Counted from the first letter of the stretch, positions 10,531 through 22,861 are shown. The stretch: 64,000 nucleotides of DNA from Allobosea sp. 67-29 (GCF_001898115.1 NZ_MKSQ01000022.1:1-64000), one strand, 5' to 3'. Notes: generated from the sequence alone by a model not told the origin. Numbers and translations: made by a program.

Positions 10531-11463
10531 TCAAGCCACTCTGGCTTCCCGGCTAAGAAAGGCCGCGATCTCCCCGCGATCGGCTCCCGCTTCGAGCGCA
10601 ATCCGCTCGGCCAAGGCCGCCGCCGAGGGTCGCAGCGCCCCCAAAGGCCGGTCGAGCCAGTAGGAGACCGGGTTCAGCGCCTCACGCTCATCCACACGGA
10701 CAACCCGCCCCGCCGCCAGTTGCTCGCGCGCCAGCGGAGGCCGCGCCAGGGCGATGCCGAGCCCATGCGCGGCCGCGTCGAGCACGAGATTATAGTCCTC
10801 GAAACGCCGATCCTGCGGGCGCGGGCGATAATCCAGCCCCTGCGCCGCGAACCAGGCCTTCCAGCCGGCGGCATCGGAATCGTGGATCAGCGGCTGCGCC
10901 AGCAGGCGCTCCGGCGCGCCCTCCCCGATCGCCTCAGCAAGCCTAGGCGAGGCGATCGGAAAGCACCATTCCTCGAACAGCTTGAGCGAGAGCCGGTCCG
11001 GCGCGCCGCCACGCCCGCAGCGAATGCCGAGATCGACGCCCTCCTCCTCGAAATCCACCTTGCGATGCTCGACCTGCAGTACGATCCGCAGCGAGGGCGT
11101 CCCCGCCTCCAGCACGGCCAGCCGCGGCATCAGCCAGAGCGCGCAGACCGAAGGCGGGGCGCTGACCCGCACCACCGAAGCGCCCCGCACCTCGCGCCAG
11201 CGCTCGGAATTATCGGCGATCAGCGCAAAAGCCTCCTGCGTGCGCTGAAGCAGGCGCTGGCCTTCCGGCGTCAGCGAAACACCGCGCGCCTGCCGCAGGA
11301 AGACGCGCAGGCCCAGCCAATGCTCTAGCTTGGCGATCTGCCGGCTGACGGCACCATGGGTCAGGTTCAGTGCCTCGGCGGCGGCAGAGAAACTTCCGGT
11401 GCGCGCGGCCGCCTCGAAGGCGCGCAATGTATCGAGCGGCGGCAGGTTCGAGCTGTGATCCAT
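10531..11463 (-). CDS. LysR family regulator, GcvA/AmpR-like
   Basis: 310 residues from ATG at 11463; a GTG two codons earlier is possible. N-terminal winged HTH with LDTLRAFEAAARTGSFSAAAEALNLTHGAVSRQIAKLE (about 10-47), in which the Thr-His-Gly-Ala-Val-Ser-Arg-Gln motif is typical of GcvA-like members, followed by a periplasmic-binding-type effector domain. Divergently transcribed from the DMT exporter at 11555, with only 91 bases between the start codons, so it probably controls that exporter. Confidence 0.88.
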   Translation of the reverse strand: MDHSSNLPPLDTLRAFEAAARTGSFSAAAEALNLTHGAVSRQIAKLEHWLGLRVFLRQARGVSLTPEGQRLLQRTQEAFALIADNSERWREVRGASVVRVSAPPSVCALWLMPRLAVLEAGTPSLRIVLQVEHRKVDFEEEGVDLGIRCGRGGAPDRLSLKLFEEWCFPIASPRLAEAIGEGAPERLLAQPLIHDSDAAGWKAWFAAQGLDYRPRPQDRRFEDYNLVLDAAAHGLGIALARPPLAREQLAAGRVVRVDEREALNPVSYWLDRPLGALRPSAAALAERIALEAGADRGEIAAFLSREARVA

Positions 11464-11554
11464 TCTCACAGCTCATGCGCGAATTGTTCGTTTGTCAATC
11501 AGCTCGCCGAGGCGCTTATCGGGAGCAACTGCTCATCACCGATGGATCGACGCC

Positions 11555-12463
11555 ATGTCCTCCTCAAGCTGCGCTTCACCCACCCTCGCCGCCTCAGGCT
11601 CCCAGCGCCTCGATCCGACGCTGGTCTTCACGGTCACTTTCACGGTCATGGCCTGGGCCTCCTCCTTCCCGGCGATCCGCGCCGGGCTCGCCGGTTTCGG
11701 CCCGGCCGAGATGGCCGCGCTGCGCTTCGCGCTCGCAGGTGGTCCCGCCGCGCTCTTCCTCATCGCGACACGCGCGAAGCTGCCCGAGCTCGGCGACATC
11801 TGGCGCTTCCTCGTCGGCGGCGTGATCTTCATCGCGGGCTATGCGCTGCTCTTGAATTTCGGCCAGCGCGTCGTGCCGGCCGGCCCCGCCGCCTTCATCA
11901 TCAACACCAACCCGATCATGACCGCCGTACTCGCCATGATGATCCTGGGCGAGCGGTTCAGCCTGACCGCCTGGGTCGGTACGGCCTTGTCCTTCGCCGG
12001 CATCGGAGTGATCGCGCTCGGCAAGGGGCTCGATGTCGAGATCGGTATCAGCGTGCTGCTGATCCTCGGCGCCGCCTTCTGCAACGCCATCACCACGGTC
12101 GTGCAGAAGCCGCTCTTCGCCCGCTACAAGCCGCTCCATGTCGCTGCCTGGAACATGGCGATCGGCGGCTTCGTGCTGCTGCCCTTCCTACCTTCGGCCA
12201 TCGAGCAGGCTAAAGCCGCGCCGAGCATCTCCTTCTGGTCGGTGGTCTATCTCGCGGTGGTGCCGAGCCTGGTCGCCTACGGCACCTGGGCGATCACGCT
12301 GTCGCGCTTGCCGGCGGCCCGCGCCTCGAACTTCCAGTATGCGGTGCCGCCGATGGCGATGCTGATCGGGTTTCTGTGGCTGGGCGAAATCCCCACGGTC
12401 TTCGGCCTGATCGGCGGCGCCATGGCGCTCGCCGGGGTGGTGGTCGTCAACCTCAAGCGCTGA
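11555..12463 (+). CDS. DMT family exporter (EamA domains)
   Basis: 302 residues with about ten hydrophobic segments arranged as two EamA repeats. VMAWASSFPAIRAGLAGFGP in the first repeat and the second-repeat segment FCNAITTVVQKPLFARYKP fit the drug/metabolite transporter superfamily, members of which export amino acids or small organic molecules. Start ATG at 11555; an open frame extends upstream without support. Divergent from the LysR gene; converges on the cyclopropane synthase gene with no gap. Confidence 0.88.
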   Translation: MSSSSCASPTLAASGSQRLDPTLVFTVTFTVMAWASSFPAIRAGLAGFGPAEMAALRFALAGGPAALFLIATRAKLPELGDIWRFLVGGVIFIAGYALLLNFGQRVVPAGPAAFIINTNPIMTAVLAMMILGERFSLTAWVGTALSFAGIGVIALGKGLDVEIGISVLLILGAAFCNAITTVVQKPLFARYKPLHVAAWNMAIGGFVLLPFLPSAIEQAKAAPSISFWSVVYLAVVPSLVAYGTWAITLSRLPAARASNFQYAVPPMAMLIGFLWLGEIPTVFGLIGGAMALAGVVVVNLKR

Positions 12464-13717
12464 TCAGAATCCTTTTGCCTCCAGCGCCTTCTCGTCATCC
12501 GCGATGTAGTCGCGGATGATCGGGACGGCGCTTTTGTGCTGACCGAGCAGGAGTTGGAACACCATGTCGCCGCCGATATCGAAGGAGATCGAGCAGGCGC
12601 AAAGGTAGAATTCCCACATCCGGGCGAAGCGCTCGCCCATCATCGCGACGACCTCCTCGCGCTTCGCCATGAAGCGCTCGCGCCAGGCCTCCAGTGTCCA
12701 GTGATAATGCCGGCGCCAGAGCTCGCAGTCGGACGCCCACAGGCCCGTCTGCTCCTGCGCCGCGAACACCTCCGACAATGCCGGCGCATAGCCCCCGGGG
12801 AAGATGTACTTGTCGAAGAACGGTCCGGTGAAGCCGGGCGGCCCGACGCGGCCGATGCAATGGACGAGCGCGATCCCGTCCGGGGTCAGCAGGTCGCGGA
12901 TCTTCTCGAAATACTCGCCGTAATGCGCGACGCCGACATGCTCCATCATGCCGACCGAGACGACGCGATCAAACGTACCACCGAGCTCGCGATAGTCCTT
13001 GTTGATGAACGTCACAGCATCGCCGACGCCGGCCGCCTCGGCTCGCTTCTGGGCTGCCGCCATCTGGTCAGGTGAGACGTTGAGCCCGGTGACCTTCGCG
13101 CCGCAGGCCTTGGCGAGATAGATCGCCAATTCGCCCCAGCCGGAGCCGATGTCGAGCACGCTCATGCCGGGCTCGATCTTGAGCTTGGCGGCGATATGGC
13201 GGAGCTTCGCCTTCTGCGCGTTCTCCAGCCCGACCTCGGGACTGTGCCAGTAGGCACAGGAATAGGTCATCGTCTCGTCGAGCCAGAGCCGGTAGAAATC
13301 GGTCGGAATGTCGTAATGATGCTTGACCTTCTTCCCGGCGACGCCGAGCGGGTTATGCATCCGCCAGCGCCGGATCTTGAAGCGCATCTTGCGGATCGCC
13401 TGCTGCAGCGGATCCTTGCGCATCTCGCGGCGCTGCAGCCAGAACAGCGTCAGCAGGTCGTGGATCGTGCCTTCCTCGAAATCGATCCGCCCGTCCATAT
13501 AGCCTTCAGCCAAGGCGAGCTCGGGATTGAGGAAGAGCTCGCGCTCGACGCGGTTGTCGTGGAAGCGCACGGTGACGGCAGGCGCCGTCTTGGTGACGCC
13601 AGCAAAGAGCAGTTCCGCCGGTCCGGCGCCGAAGACATGCCGTTTGCCGTCGGGCGTGATGACCGTCAGGCGGCCGTGGCGGATGAACCGTTTGAGCAAT
13701 CGCGGCAGCAGCAGCAT
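12464..13717 (-). CDS. cfa: Cyclopropane-fatty-acyl-phospholipid synthase
   Basis: 417 residues, a usual length for this family. Transfers a methylene group from S-adenosylmethionine to double bonds of membrane phospholipid acyl chains. N-terminal lipid-binding domain (about 1-110, with the LALAEGYMDGRIDFEEG segment), then the methyltransferase domain with HHYDIPTDFYRLWLDETMTYS (about 137-157), SAM-binding motif I VLDIGSGWGELAIYLAK and the MMEHVG segment near the bicarbonate site. Peripheral membrane enzyme, often induced in stationary phase. Confidence 0.94.
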   Translation of the reverse strand: MLLLPRLLKRFIRHGRLTVITPDGKRHVFGAGPAELLFAGVTKTAPAVTVRFHDNRVERELFLNPELALAEGYMDGRIDFEEGTIHDLLTLFWLQRREMRKDPLQQAIRKMRFKIRRWRMHNPLGVAGKKVKHHYDIPTDFYRLWLDETMTYSCAYWHSPEVGLENAQKAKLRHIAAKLKIEPGMSVLDIGSGWGELAIYLAKACGAKVTGLNVSPDQMAAAQKRAEAAGVGDAVTFINKDYRELGGTFDRVVSVGMMEHVGVAHYGEYFEKIRDLLTPDGIALVHCIGRVGPPGFTGPFFDKYIFPGGYAPALSEVFAAQEQTGLWASDCELWRRHYHWTLEAWRERFMAKREEVVAMMGERFARMWEFYLCACSISFDIGGDMVFQLLLGQHKSAVPIIRDYIADDEKALEAKGF

Positions 13718-13853
13718 CGGCGTCTCCGTCCAGACTCGGTCGTATCAGCGCCGCGTGCGAGTTAAGCGGAAACGGCACCGCCCCGAAACCCGCCAGTTGC
13801 AGAGGGCGCCCGCATGCGGCTAGAGCCAGTGTCTCGGAGGAGCGACCGAACCC

Positions 13854-14546
13854 ATGTCCTGGCGCGATTTCTGGAACGGCGAGCATGCGATCTATGTCTC
13901 TTCGCGCCACAAGACCTTGCACTATCGGCGGATCGCGACCGATCTGATCGTCCATATACCCTCGCCTGGCGCGACGGTGCTCGATCATGGCTGCGGCGAA
14001 GCGCTCGATGCATCTCGGGTCGCCGCGGCCTGCGGCCGGCTCTATCTCTGCGAGGCGGCGCCGACTGTTCGGGAGAAGCTGCGCGGGCAGTTCGGCAGAC
14101 TGGAAAGGATCGTCGTCGTCTCACCGGAGGAGGTCGCGGCGCTGCCGGAAGCGACGCTCGATCTCATCGTCGCCAACTCGCTGATCCAGTACCTCTCCCG
14201 CGACGAGCTGACGACGCTGCTGGCGACCTGGCATGCCAAGCTCGCGCCCGGCGGAGCCCTGGTCGTCGCCGATGTCATTCCACCCGATGTCAGCCCGCTG
14301 ACCGACGCCACGCAACTCCTCGCCTTCGGCTGGCGCGGCGGCTTTTTCCTGGCGGCGCTGGCTGGGCTTGTTCGCACGGTTTTCTCGGATTATCGCAAGC
14401 TGCGCGCGCAGTACGGCCTCTCGACCTACACGCCCGAAGCACTCGGCGACCTCCTCCGGGCAGCCGGTTTCGTCGATGTCCAGCGGCCGTCGAATTTCGG
14501 CCACAACCCGCACCGGATGACCTTCAAGGCCTTGCGGCCCGCCTGA
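13854..14546 (+). CDS. Class I SAM-dependent methyltransferase
   Basis: 230 residues. A Rossmann-type methyltransferase: motif I region VLDHGCGEALDASRVAAAC (about 42-60), acidic motif after LYLCEAAP, and LDLIVANSLIQYLS. GCGEA replaces the more usual GxGxG. The substrate is unknown. It is divergent from cfa and is followed after 87 bases by the zinc-ribbon membrane protein. Confidence 0.78.
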   Translation: MSWRDFWNGEHAIYVSSRHKTLHYRRIATDLIVHIPSPGATVLDHGCGEALDASRVAAACGRLYLCEAAPTVREKLRGQFGRLERIVVVSPEEVAALPEATLDLIVANSLIQYLSRDELTTLLATWHAKLAPGGALVVADVIPPDVSPLTDATQLLAFGWRGGFFLAALAGLVRTVFSDYRKLRAQYGLSTYTPEALGDLLRAAGFVDVQRPSNFGHNPHRMTFKALRPA

Positions 14547-14633
14547 ACCGCGGAGCACAGCTGCTCCCAGACGCCATTTCCAAGACGTTCCGTAGCTGGA
14601 TGCGTCAGAAGCCCTTGATTCGCAGCGGCGGAT

Positions 14634-15470
14634 ATGGCTTTGAGCGCGCTTGCCGTGAAGCCCGGAATGGCCGTGCAGGACCAATTCGCCTGTCCCTATT
14701 GTGACGCCATGCTCAATCGGGGCGTGCTGTCCTGCCGTTGCTGCGGCCGCGACCTGACGCCGGTCCTGCCGCTTCTCAGCCGCCTCGAAGCGCTGGAGAC
14801 GCGCCTCTGCGCCTTCGAAAAACGGGCCGAGGAAGAGAAGGCCGCACGTGCCGCGATACCGCCATCGCGGACCGCGACGATAGCCCCCGCACTGCCCGAA
14901 GACATCCCCGTAGCCGAAGAGCCGGCTCCTCACACGGCTTCGCGTCGACGCTTCTGGGTGCTGCCGCTCGGCTTCCTGCTGCTGCTCGGTGCCTATGGTT
15001 CCGTGGTGCTGTGGCTCGACCTGCCGCTCTGGGCGCTGCGTCTCGCCTCGATCGCGATTCCGTTCGCCACGGGCCTGATCTATTTCGGCATCCGACCGCG
15101 CCTGATCACGTTCGACATTGCCGTCGTCATCGCTTTCGCGATTATTTCCGTCGCGACCATGAACGCGTGGCTGGGTTGGCACGACAATATACCGCTCCTT
15201 CCGCAGGGGCCGGCAGCCTGGCGTGAGACCTTCTTCTACGCGCTGAGCATCGGTGCCTCCCTTTTCTCGGGGATGTTGCTGCGCGTGACGCAGGCGGCGC
15301 TCAGCGCGCGCGGCGTCGTCTCGCTGCCGGAATTGCGACGGGGGCTGCAGGCCGTTCATGGCAAGATCCCGATGGAAACCCTCAAGACCATCGAGACCAC
15401 CATTCTGATGGCCACCACCGCGATCTCTGCCATTGCCGGCCTCGTCGCCGGAATTCTGGGAGTGAAATAG
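14634..15470 (+). CDS. Zinc-ribbon membrane protein of unknown function
   Basis: 278 residues. Near the N-terminus are two cysteine pairs, CPYC and CRCC (residues about 20-38), that look like a zinc ribbon. Then follows a charged, probably coiled-coil stretch (LSRLEALETRLCAFEKRAEEEKAA in two parts, about 47-72), a Pro/Ala-rich linker, and four hydrophobic helices between about 105 and 220. A further hydrophobic tail (about 255-278) could be a fifth. The start may instead be the ATG at 14667. The exported protein downstream follows after 6 bases, so they are probably one operon. No named family recognised. Confidence 0.65.
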   Translation: MALSALAVKPGMAVQDQFACPYCDAMLNRGVLSCRCCGRDLTPVLPLLSRLEALETRLCAFEKRAEEEKAARAAIPPSRTATIAPALPEDIPVAEEPAPHTASRRRFWVLPLGFLLLLGAYGSVVLWLDLPLWALRLASIAIPFATGLIYFGIRPRLITFDIAVVIAFAIISVATMNAWLGWHDNIPLLPQGPAAWRETFFYALSIGASLFSGMLLRVTQAALSARGVVSLPELRRGLQAVHGKIPMETLKTIETTILMATTAISAIAGLVAGILGVK

Positions 15471-15476
15471 AATAGG

Positions 15477-15944
15477 ATGATCGAGTCCGTGCTCATCCGG
15501 CACATTCTGCCTGCCGCCGTCGTCTTCTCCGCCCTCTCTGGTGCCTCGTACGCAGCCGAACCGATTCAGCTGATCACTCGCGCCGAGGCCGGTCTGCCTG
15601 CTGCGGCGACCGCCGCGGCGAGCACGCGCAACCTGACGCGCGGTCCCGCGATCGACACCTTGCCGACGCCGGACAAAGGCGTGGACGGCAAGCCGTTCCG
15701 CCTCTCGGTGCGCTTCCTGTCGAGCAACGGCGTCCCCGTCGACCCTGCGACGGTACGCGTCTTCTACCGACGCCAGCCACCGGTCGATATCACCGACCGC
15801 GTCAAGCCCTACATCACGCCCGCCGGCATCGAAGCCCCCTCGGTCGTGGTTCCCCCCGGCAAGCATGTCCTCGAGATCGAAGCGACGGACAAGGAAGGCC
15901 GCGTCGGCCGGCGGCAACTGACGCTCACCGTCGCGCCGCAGTGA
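15477..15944 (+). CDS. Exported protein of unknown function
   Basis: 155 residues with a Sec signal peptide (cleavage near SGASYAAEP, about residue 26). The mature part has a Thr/Ala-rich linker and then a beta-rich, Ig-like pattern (KPFRLSVRFLSSNGVPVDPATVRV in two parts, about 73-95; LEIEATDKEGRVGRRQLTLTV at the end), suggesting one small beta-sandwich domain. Start uncertain (GTG at 15489 is possible). Starts 6 bases after the zinc-ribbon membrane protein gene. Confidence 0.65.
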   Translation: MIESVLIRHILPAAVVFSALSGASYAAEPIQLITRAEAGLPAAATAAASTRNLTRGPAIDTLPTPDKGVDGKPFRLSVRFLSSNGVPVDPATVRVFYRRQPPVDITDRVKPYITPAGIEAPSVVVPPGKHVLEIEATDKEGRVGRRQLTLTVAPQ

Positions 15945-15969
15945 GGCTGCGAAGGCTGGGTGTACCCGT

Positions 15970-16374
15970 TCAGGCCGTGCGATCGGCGAAGCTGAAGAAC
16001 TTATGGCCGAGGAACGAGAACACCATCACGATCCCGGTCGTGACCAGCTGCAGCGGCAGGTAGGGCAATCCGAGGCGGCTGACGAACAGATGCATCAGCA
16101 GGCCGGTGAGCACGAAGCCGCCGGCGGCGATCAGCGCGAACCGCCAGCCCGCCTCGGCATGGCTGCGCGTGGCATCGAAGGTCATCCAGCGGTTCAGCGT
16201 ATACGATACGAGGGCGCCGACCACGAAGCCGGCCAGCGTCGCCGGCACGGGATCGAGCTGCGCGCCCTCGACCAGCGCAATCAGCACGGCGTAATGCGCC
16301 ACCGCCGTCAGCCCGCCGGCGAGGGCATAGGTCACGAGCTGGCGGAACTGTCGCGGATAACGGCGAAACGGCAT
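15970..16374 (-). CDS. GtrA family protein (polyprenyl-linked sugar flippase type)
   Basis: 134 residues with four hydrophobic helices. FRQLVTYALAGGLTAVAHYA, VGALVSYTLNRWMTFD and FFSFADR at the C-terminus are diagnostic of GtrA, an inner-membrane family linked to translocating undecaprenyl-phosphate sugars during modification of cell-surface glycans. No glycosyltransferase partner (GtrB) is next to it here. Confidence 0.9.
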   Translation of the reverse strand: MPFRRYPRQFRQLVTYALAGGLTAVAHYAVLIALVEGAQLDPVPATLAGFVVGALVSYTLNRWMTFDATRSHAEAGWRFALIAAGGFVLTGLLMHLFVSRLGLPYLPLQLVTTGIVMVFSFLGHKFFSFADRTA

Positions 16375-16395
16375 CCGCGCTTCCTAGAGCATCGG

Positions 16396-16429
16396 CGGCG
16401 CGGGGCGAATGATTTTTTGCCTCGCGCCG
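16396..16429 (-). terminator. Hairpin between methyltransferase and gtrA-like gene
   Basis: 11-bp stem with one G-T pair: CGGCGCGGGGC - 12-base loop containing six T - GCCTCGCGCCG. No U-tract after the stem on the minus strand, so termination is uncertain. A TAGAGCAT motif is 3-10 bases away, as at two other intergenic sites in the window. Confidence 0.35.
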
Positions 16430-16501
16430 GTCTCGCCGCCAAGCCGCGCCGCTGCCGGGAGCGCCGCCGCCTCCGACCGGCGGCAAAGGCATGGCGACGG
16501 A

Positions 16502-17563
16502 CTAGGACTTGACCTCGAACACCATGTTGAAGGGCGTTTCGGTCGCCCGGTGGAAATGCGAAAATCCGGCATCGAGCGCCACCTTGCGCAAGCGCATCTC
16601 GCCAGCCTGGGCGCCGAGACCGAGCCCGACCTCCTGCGACAGCGAAGCCGGCGTGCAGATCATCGTCGAGGCGCCGTAGTAGATGCGCCCCACGGGGTTG
16701 AGGTTCTCCTTCAGGCTGTCGCACGCGAAGGGCTCGACGATCATCCAGCTTCCATCCGCCGCGAGCGCCTCCTTGACATGCCGGCCCGCCCCGACCGGAT
16801 CGCCCATGTCGTGCAGGCAGTCGAACATCGTCACGAGATCGTATTTCCCCTCCGGAAAGTCCTTGGCCGAGGCGCGTTCGAAGACGATGCGGTCGCCGAC
16901 GCCGGCTTGCTCTGCCGCTTCGCGCGCCCGCTCGATGGACGGCCCGTGGTAGTCGAAGCCGAAGAAGCGTGATTTTGGATAGGCCTGAGCCATCAGAATG
17001 GTGGAGGAGCCGTGTCCGCAGCCGACATCGGCGACGCTCGCCCCCTGCAGCAGCTTGTCCTCGACGCCGTCGAGCGCCGGGATCCATGTCGCCGTCAGGT
17101 GGGCGTTGTAGCCAGGGCGGAAGAACCGCTCGGTGCCGCGGAACAGGCATGTGCTGTGCTCGTGCCAGCCAAGCCCCTTGCCGCTCCTGAAGGCCTCCTC
17201 GACCTTTGGCTCGTCGACCCACATCGACTGGACGACCTCGAAGGCCCCGGCGAAGAAGGCCGGGCTGTCCTCCTCCGCAAATGCCATCGCCTGCTCGGGA
17301 GAGAGGCTGAAGCTGTCGCTGGCCTCGTCGTAGTCGACATAGCCGGCAGCGGCCTGCCCGGCGAGCCATTCGCGGATATAGCGTTCCTTGAAGCCCGTCC
17401 TCGCGGCCATCGCCTGGGAGGTGACCGGCTTGCCATCCGCCATCGCCTTGTAGAGGCCGAGCTGGTCGCCCAGGACGATCAGGGCCCCGGTCACGGAGGC
17501 GCCCACGTCACCGACGAGACGCCCCATCAGATCATCGAGTTTTTGAGGGTCGGCTGCACGCAT
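16502..17563 (-). CDS. SAM-dependent methyltransferase with N-terminal winged-helix region
   Basis: 353 residues from the ATG at 17563, whose ribosome site GAGGAG is 7 bases upstream; an ATG at 17569 sits directly against that site. N-terminal part (about 1-110) looks like the winged-helix domain of multidomain methyltransferases (LGLYKAMADGKPVTSQAMAA). The C-terminal domain has VADVGCGHGSSTILMAQAYP (motif I, about 170-190), GFDYHGPSIE and FDCLHDMGDP. Substrate unknown. Follows the ArsR gene on the same strand. Confidence 0.8.
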   Translation of the reverse strand: MRAADPQKLDDLMGRLVGDVGASVTGALIVLGDQLGLYKAMADGKPVTSQAMAARTGFKERYIREWLAGQAAAGYVDYDEASDSFSLSPEQAMAFAEEDSPAFFAGAFEVVQSMWVDEPKVEEAFRSGKGLGWHEHSTCLFRGTERFFRPGYNAHLTATWIPALDGVEDKLLQGASVADVGCGHGSSTILMAQAYPKSRFFGFDYHGPSIERAREAAEQAGVGDRIVFERASAKDFPEGKYDLVTMFDCLHDMGDPVGAGRHVKEALAADGSWMIVEPFACDSLKENLNPVGRIYYGASTMICTPASLSQEVGLGLGAQAGEMRLRKVALDAGFSHFHRATETPFNMVFEVKS

Positions 17564-17683
17564 GGCCATGCTCCTCGGGTTCGGGCGTGGCCGGAGCATG
17601 CTCGCGCGATCCGGCTCGACGCCATCGCGGAAGCGGGAACGGTATACCCTTGCGGAAGCCTGTCAACGCGAATGCGGGCGGGC

Positions 17684-18043
17684 TCAGGGCTTCGTCGCCG
17701 GCTCCTCGGAGATTCGCGGCAGGCCGGGATCGCGCTGGGCCGCCTCGATGACGCTGTCGAGCAATCCCGGGAAGCGCCGATCGAGATCCGCACGCCTGAT
17801 GCTGAGATAGCGCGACGTCCCCTCGATGCGCATATGGGTGATCCCGGCCTCGCGCAGCTTGGCGAAGTGGTAGGAGAGCAGCGAGGGCGAAGCGAGCCCG
17901 ACGAAGTTGCTGCAGCGCGCCTTGTCCATCTCGGTGGCACTCGACAGCGCCACGAGAATCCCCAGTCGGATCGGATCGGCCAGGGCCGCGAAAATGTCCG
18001 CCGGCGCGACATCGTCGATATCGGGATGGAACAGCGGCTTCAT
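17684..18043 (-). CDS. ArsR family transcriptional regulator
   Basis: 119 residues from ATG at 18043 (an upstream TTG is less likely). Winged HTH: DIFAALADPIRLGILVALS at the start and SPSLLSYHFAKLREAGI as recognition helix region (about 55-71). It keeps one cysteine (CSNF), so metal sensing in the ArsR/SmtB manner is not evident. Divergent from an MFS exporter; two palindromes between the genes (18081-18099 and 18121-18161) are its likely operators. Predicted repressor of the exporter and of itself. Confidence 0.87.
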   Translation of the reverse strand: MKPLFHPDIDDVAPADIFAALADPIRLGILVALSSATEMDKARCSNFVGLASPSLLSYHFAKLREAGITHMRIEGTSRYLSIRRADLDRRFPGLLDSVIEAAQRDPGLPRISEEPATKP

Positions 18044-18080
18044 ATCCGACCAGATAGGCGAAGCCACCGCTCCTGACAAG

Positions 18081-18099
18081 ATTCAACGATTCTTGAAAT
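18081..18099. promoter_or_regulatory. ArsR operator, site 1
   Basis: TTCAA-cgattc-TTGAA palindrome (core 18082-18097) in the ArsR/MFS divergent region. The half-sites are the same as in site 2, 51 bases away, which is about five helical turns. Confidence 0.65.
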
Positions 18100-18120
18100 T
18101 AACCTTGCAGATATCGCGGG

Positions 18121-18161
18121 GCGATCTTAAAATTCAACGATCATTGAAATTCTAAGATCGC
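18121..18161. promoter_or_regulatory. ArsR operator, site 2, inside a 41-bp palindrome
   Basis: Inner palindrome TTCAA-cgatca-TTGAA (18133-18148) is surrounded by a perfect 9-bp outer repeat GCGATCTTA (18121-18129) and TAAGATCGC (18153-18161). The block ends 24 bases before the MFS start codon, so if transcribed it would also fold as a leader hairpin. Confidence 0.65.
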
Positions 18162-18185
18162 CTTCACAAGGCAAGGATCACTCCC

Positions 18186-19400
18186 ATGGATATCCGTCTC
18201 CTGTCGCTCGCCGGCGGCGCCTTCGCCATCGGCACGGGCAGCCTGATCGTCACCGGCATCCTGCCCCATCTCGCCTCCGGCCTCGGCGTCTCGATCGACA
18301 CCGCCGGGCTCCTCATCTCGATCTTTGCGCTGGCCTATGCGATCGGCTCGCCGATCCTGTCCGCAGTGCTCGGCGATGCCGACCGCAAGCGCGTCCTGAT
18401 CGGTGCGATGGCAGTCTTCGGCCTCGCCAATCTCGGCGCCGCCTTCGCCACCGACTTCGCCGTCGTCGTCCTGGCGCGCATCGTCATGGCGCTGGCCGCC
18501 GGTGTGTTCATGCCTGCCGCCAACGCCGTCGCCGTGGCGATCTCGCCGCCCGAGCGGCGGGGCCGCGCCATCGCGCTGGTCACGGGCGGCATGACCGTCT
18601 CGTTGATTCTCGGCATCCCGATCGGCACCGCCGTCGTCGGCTTCGGCGGCTGGTACCTGGCCTTCCTGATCGTCGCGGCCTTGAGCGCACTGTCCCTGGC
18701 GGGGCTGCTCGCCAAGCTGCCGTCCGGCCTGCCGCACGGCACCAACACCTTGCGCGAGCGCCTGCAGGTGGCTGGACGCGGCGACGTGCTGCTGGCGCTG
18801 GGCACGACGATGCTTTGGACCACCGGTGCCTTCGTCCTCTACACCTACATCGCGCCCTTCCTCACCAACCATGCCGGCATCGCCGGTCCCTGGCTGGCGG
18901 CGACGCTCGTGCTCTCGGGCATCGGCTCCGCGCTCGGCAACCAGTTCGGCGGCATGGCGAGCGATCGCTTCGGCCCCGAGCGTTCGCTGTCCGTGGTGCT
19001 GACGCTGCTGGCGGCTTCGCTGGTCGCCGCCTCGCTCGTCGCGGTGACCCTGCCGCCCACGATCGCGGTCTATCTGCTGCCGCTCGTGATCATGGTCTGG
19101 AGCGGTGCGGGCTGGGCCGGACATCCCGCGCAGATGTCCAGGCTGGCGGCGATGGCGCCGGACGCCGCGGTCGTCGCCCTCTCGCTCAATGCCTCGGCGC
19201 TCTATTTCGGCATCGCGGCCGGCGCGGCGCTCGGCCAGCAGGTGATGCGCCACGCCGGCACCTGGCCGCTCGGCTTCGTCGGTGCAGCCTGCGAGGTCGT
19301 TGCGCTCGGGCTGCTGTTCATCGCCCTGCGCCGCAAGCGCGCCACGGCGCGACCGCTCGAGGTCGATCTGGTACTGCCGGCGCCGCGGCCTGTGCGTTGA
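18186..19400 (+). CDS. MFS transporter, drug or sugar efflux type
   Basis: 404 residues, about twelve hydrophobic helices. The segment GSPILSAVLGDADRKRVLIG after helix 2 is the motif A region, FMPAANAVAVAISPPERRGRA is the motif B/C side, typical of the DHA1 group that includes chloramphenicol and arabinose effluxers. Inner-membrane exporter; substrate unknown. Controlled in all likelihood by the divergent ArsR protein through the two palindromes upstream. Followed by a hairpin terminator. Confidence 0.88.
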   Translation: MDIRLLSLAGGAFAIGTGSLIVTGILPHLASGLGVSIDTAGLLISIFALAYAIGSPILSAVLGDADRKRVLIGAMAVFGLANLGAAFATDFAVVVLARIVMALAAGVFMPAANAVAVAISPPERRGRAIALVTGGMTVSLILGIPIGTAVVGFGGWYLAFLIVAALSALSLAGLLAKLPSGLPHGTNTLRERLQVAGRGDVLLALGTTMLWTTGAFVLYTYIAPFLTNHAGIAGPWLAATLVLSGIGSALGNQFGGMASDRFGPERSLSVVLTLLAASLVAASLVAVTLPPTIAVYLLPLVIMVWSGAGWAGHPAQMSRLAAMAPDAAVVALSLNASALYFGIAAGAALGQQVMRHAGTWPLGFVGAACEVVALGLLFIALRRKRATARPLEVDLVLPAPRPVR

Positions 19401-19407
19401 TGCGGAT

Positions 19408-19438
19408 AGGCCGCGGTTTTCCCTTCCTTCCGCGGCCT
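19408..19438 (+). terminator. Hairpin after the MFS gene
   Basis: Perfect 9-bp stem AGGCCGCGG / CCGCGGCCT with a 13-base pyrimidine loop, 8 bases after the MFS stop codon. The U-tract is minimal (TTG), so efficiency is uncertain. Confidence 0.5.
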
Positions 19439-19543
19439 TGCCCGTCTATAGCGAGCGCCTAGCATTCATTCAGACGCTCGCCTCGGCTCCGCTCGCCCGA
19501 TCGGACCGGCCTTGCGCGCGCCTGCTCAAGACCGGTCGAGACC

Positions 19544-22861
<3,318 letters not shown>

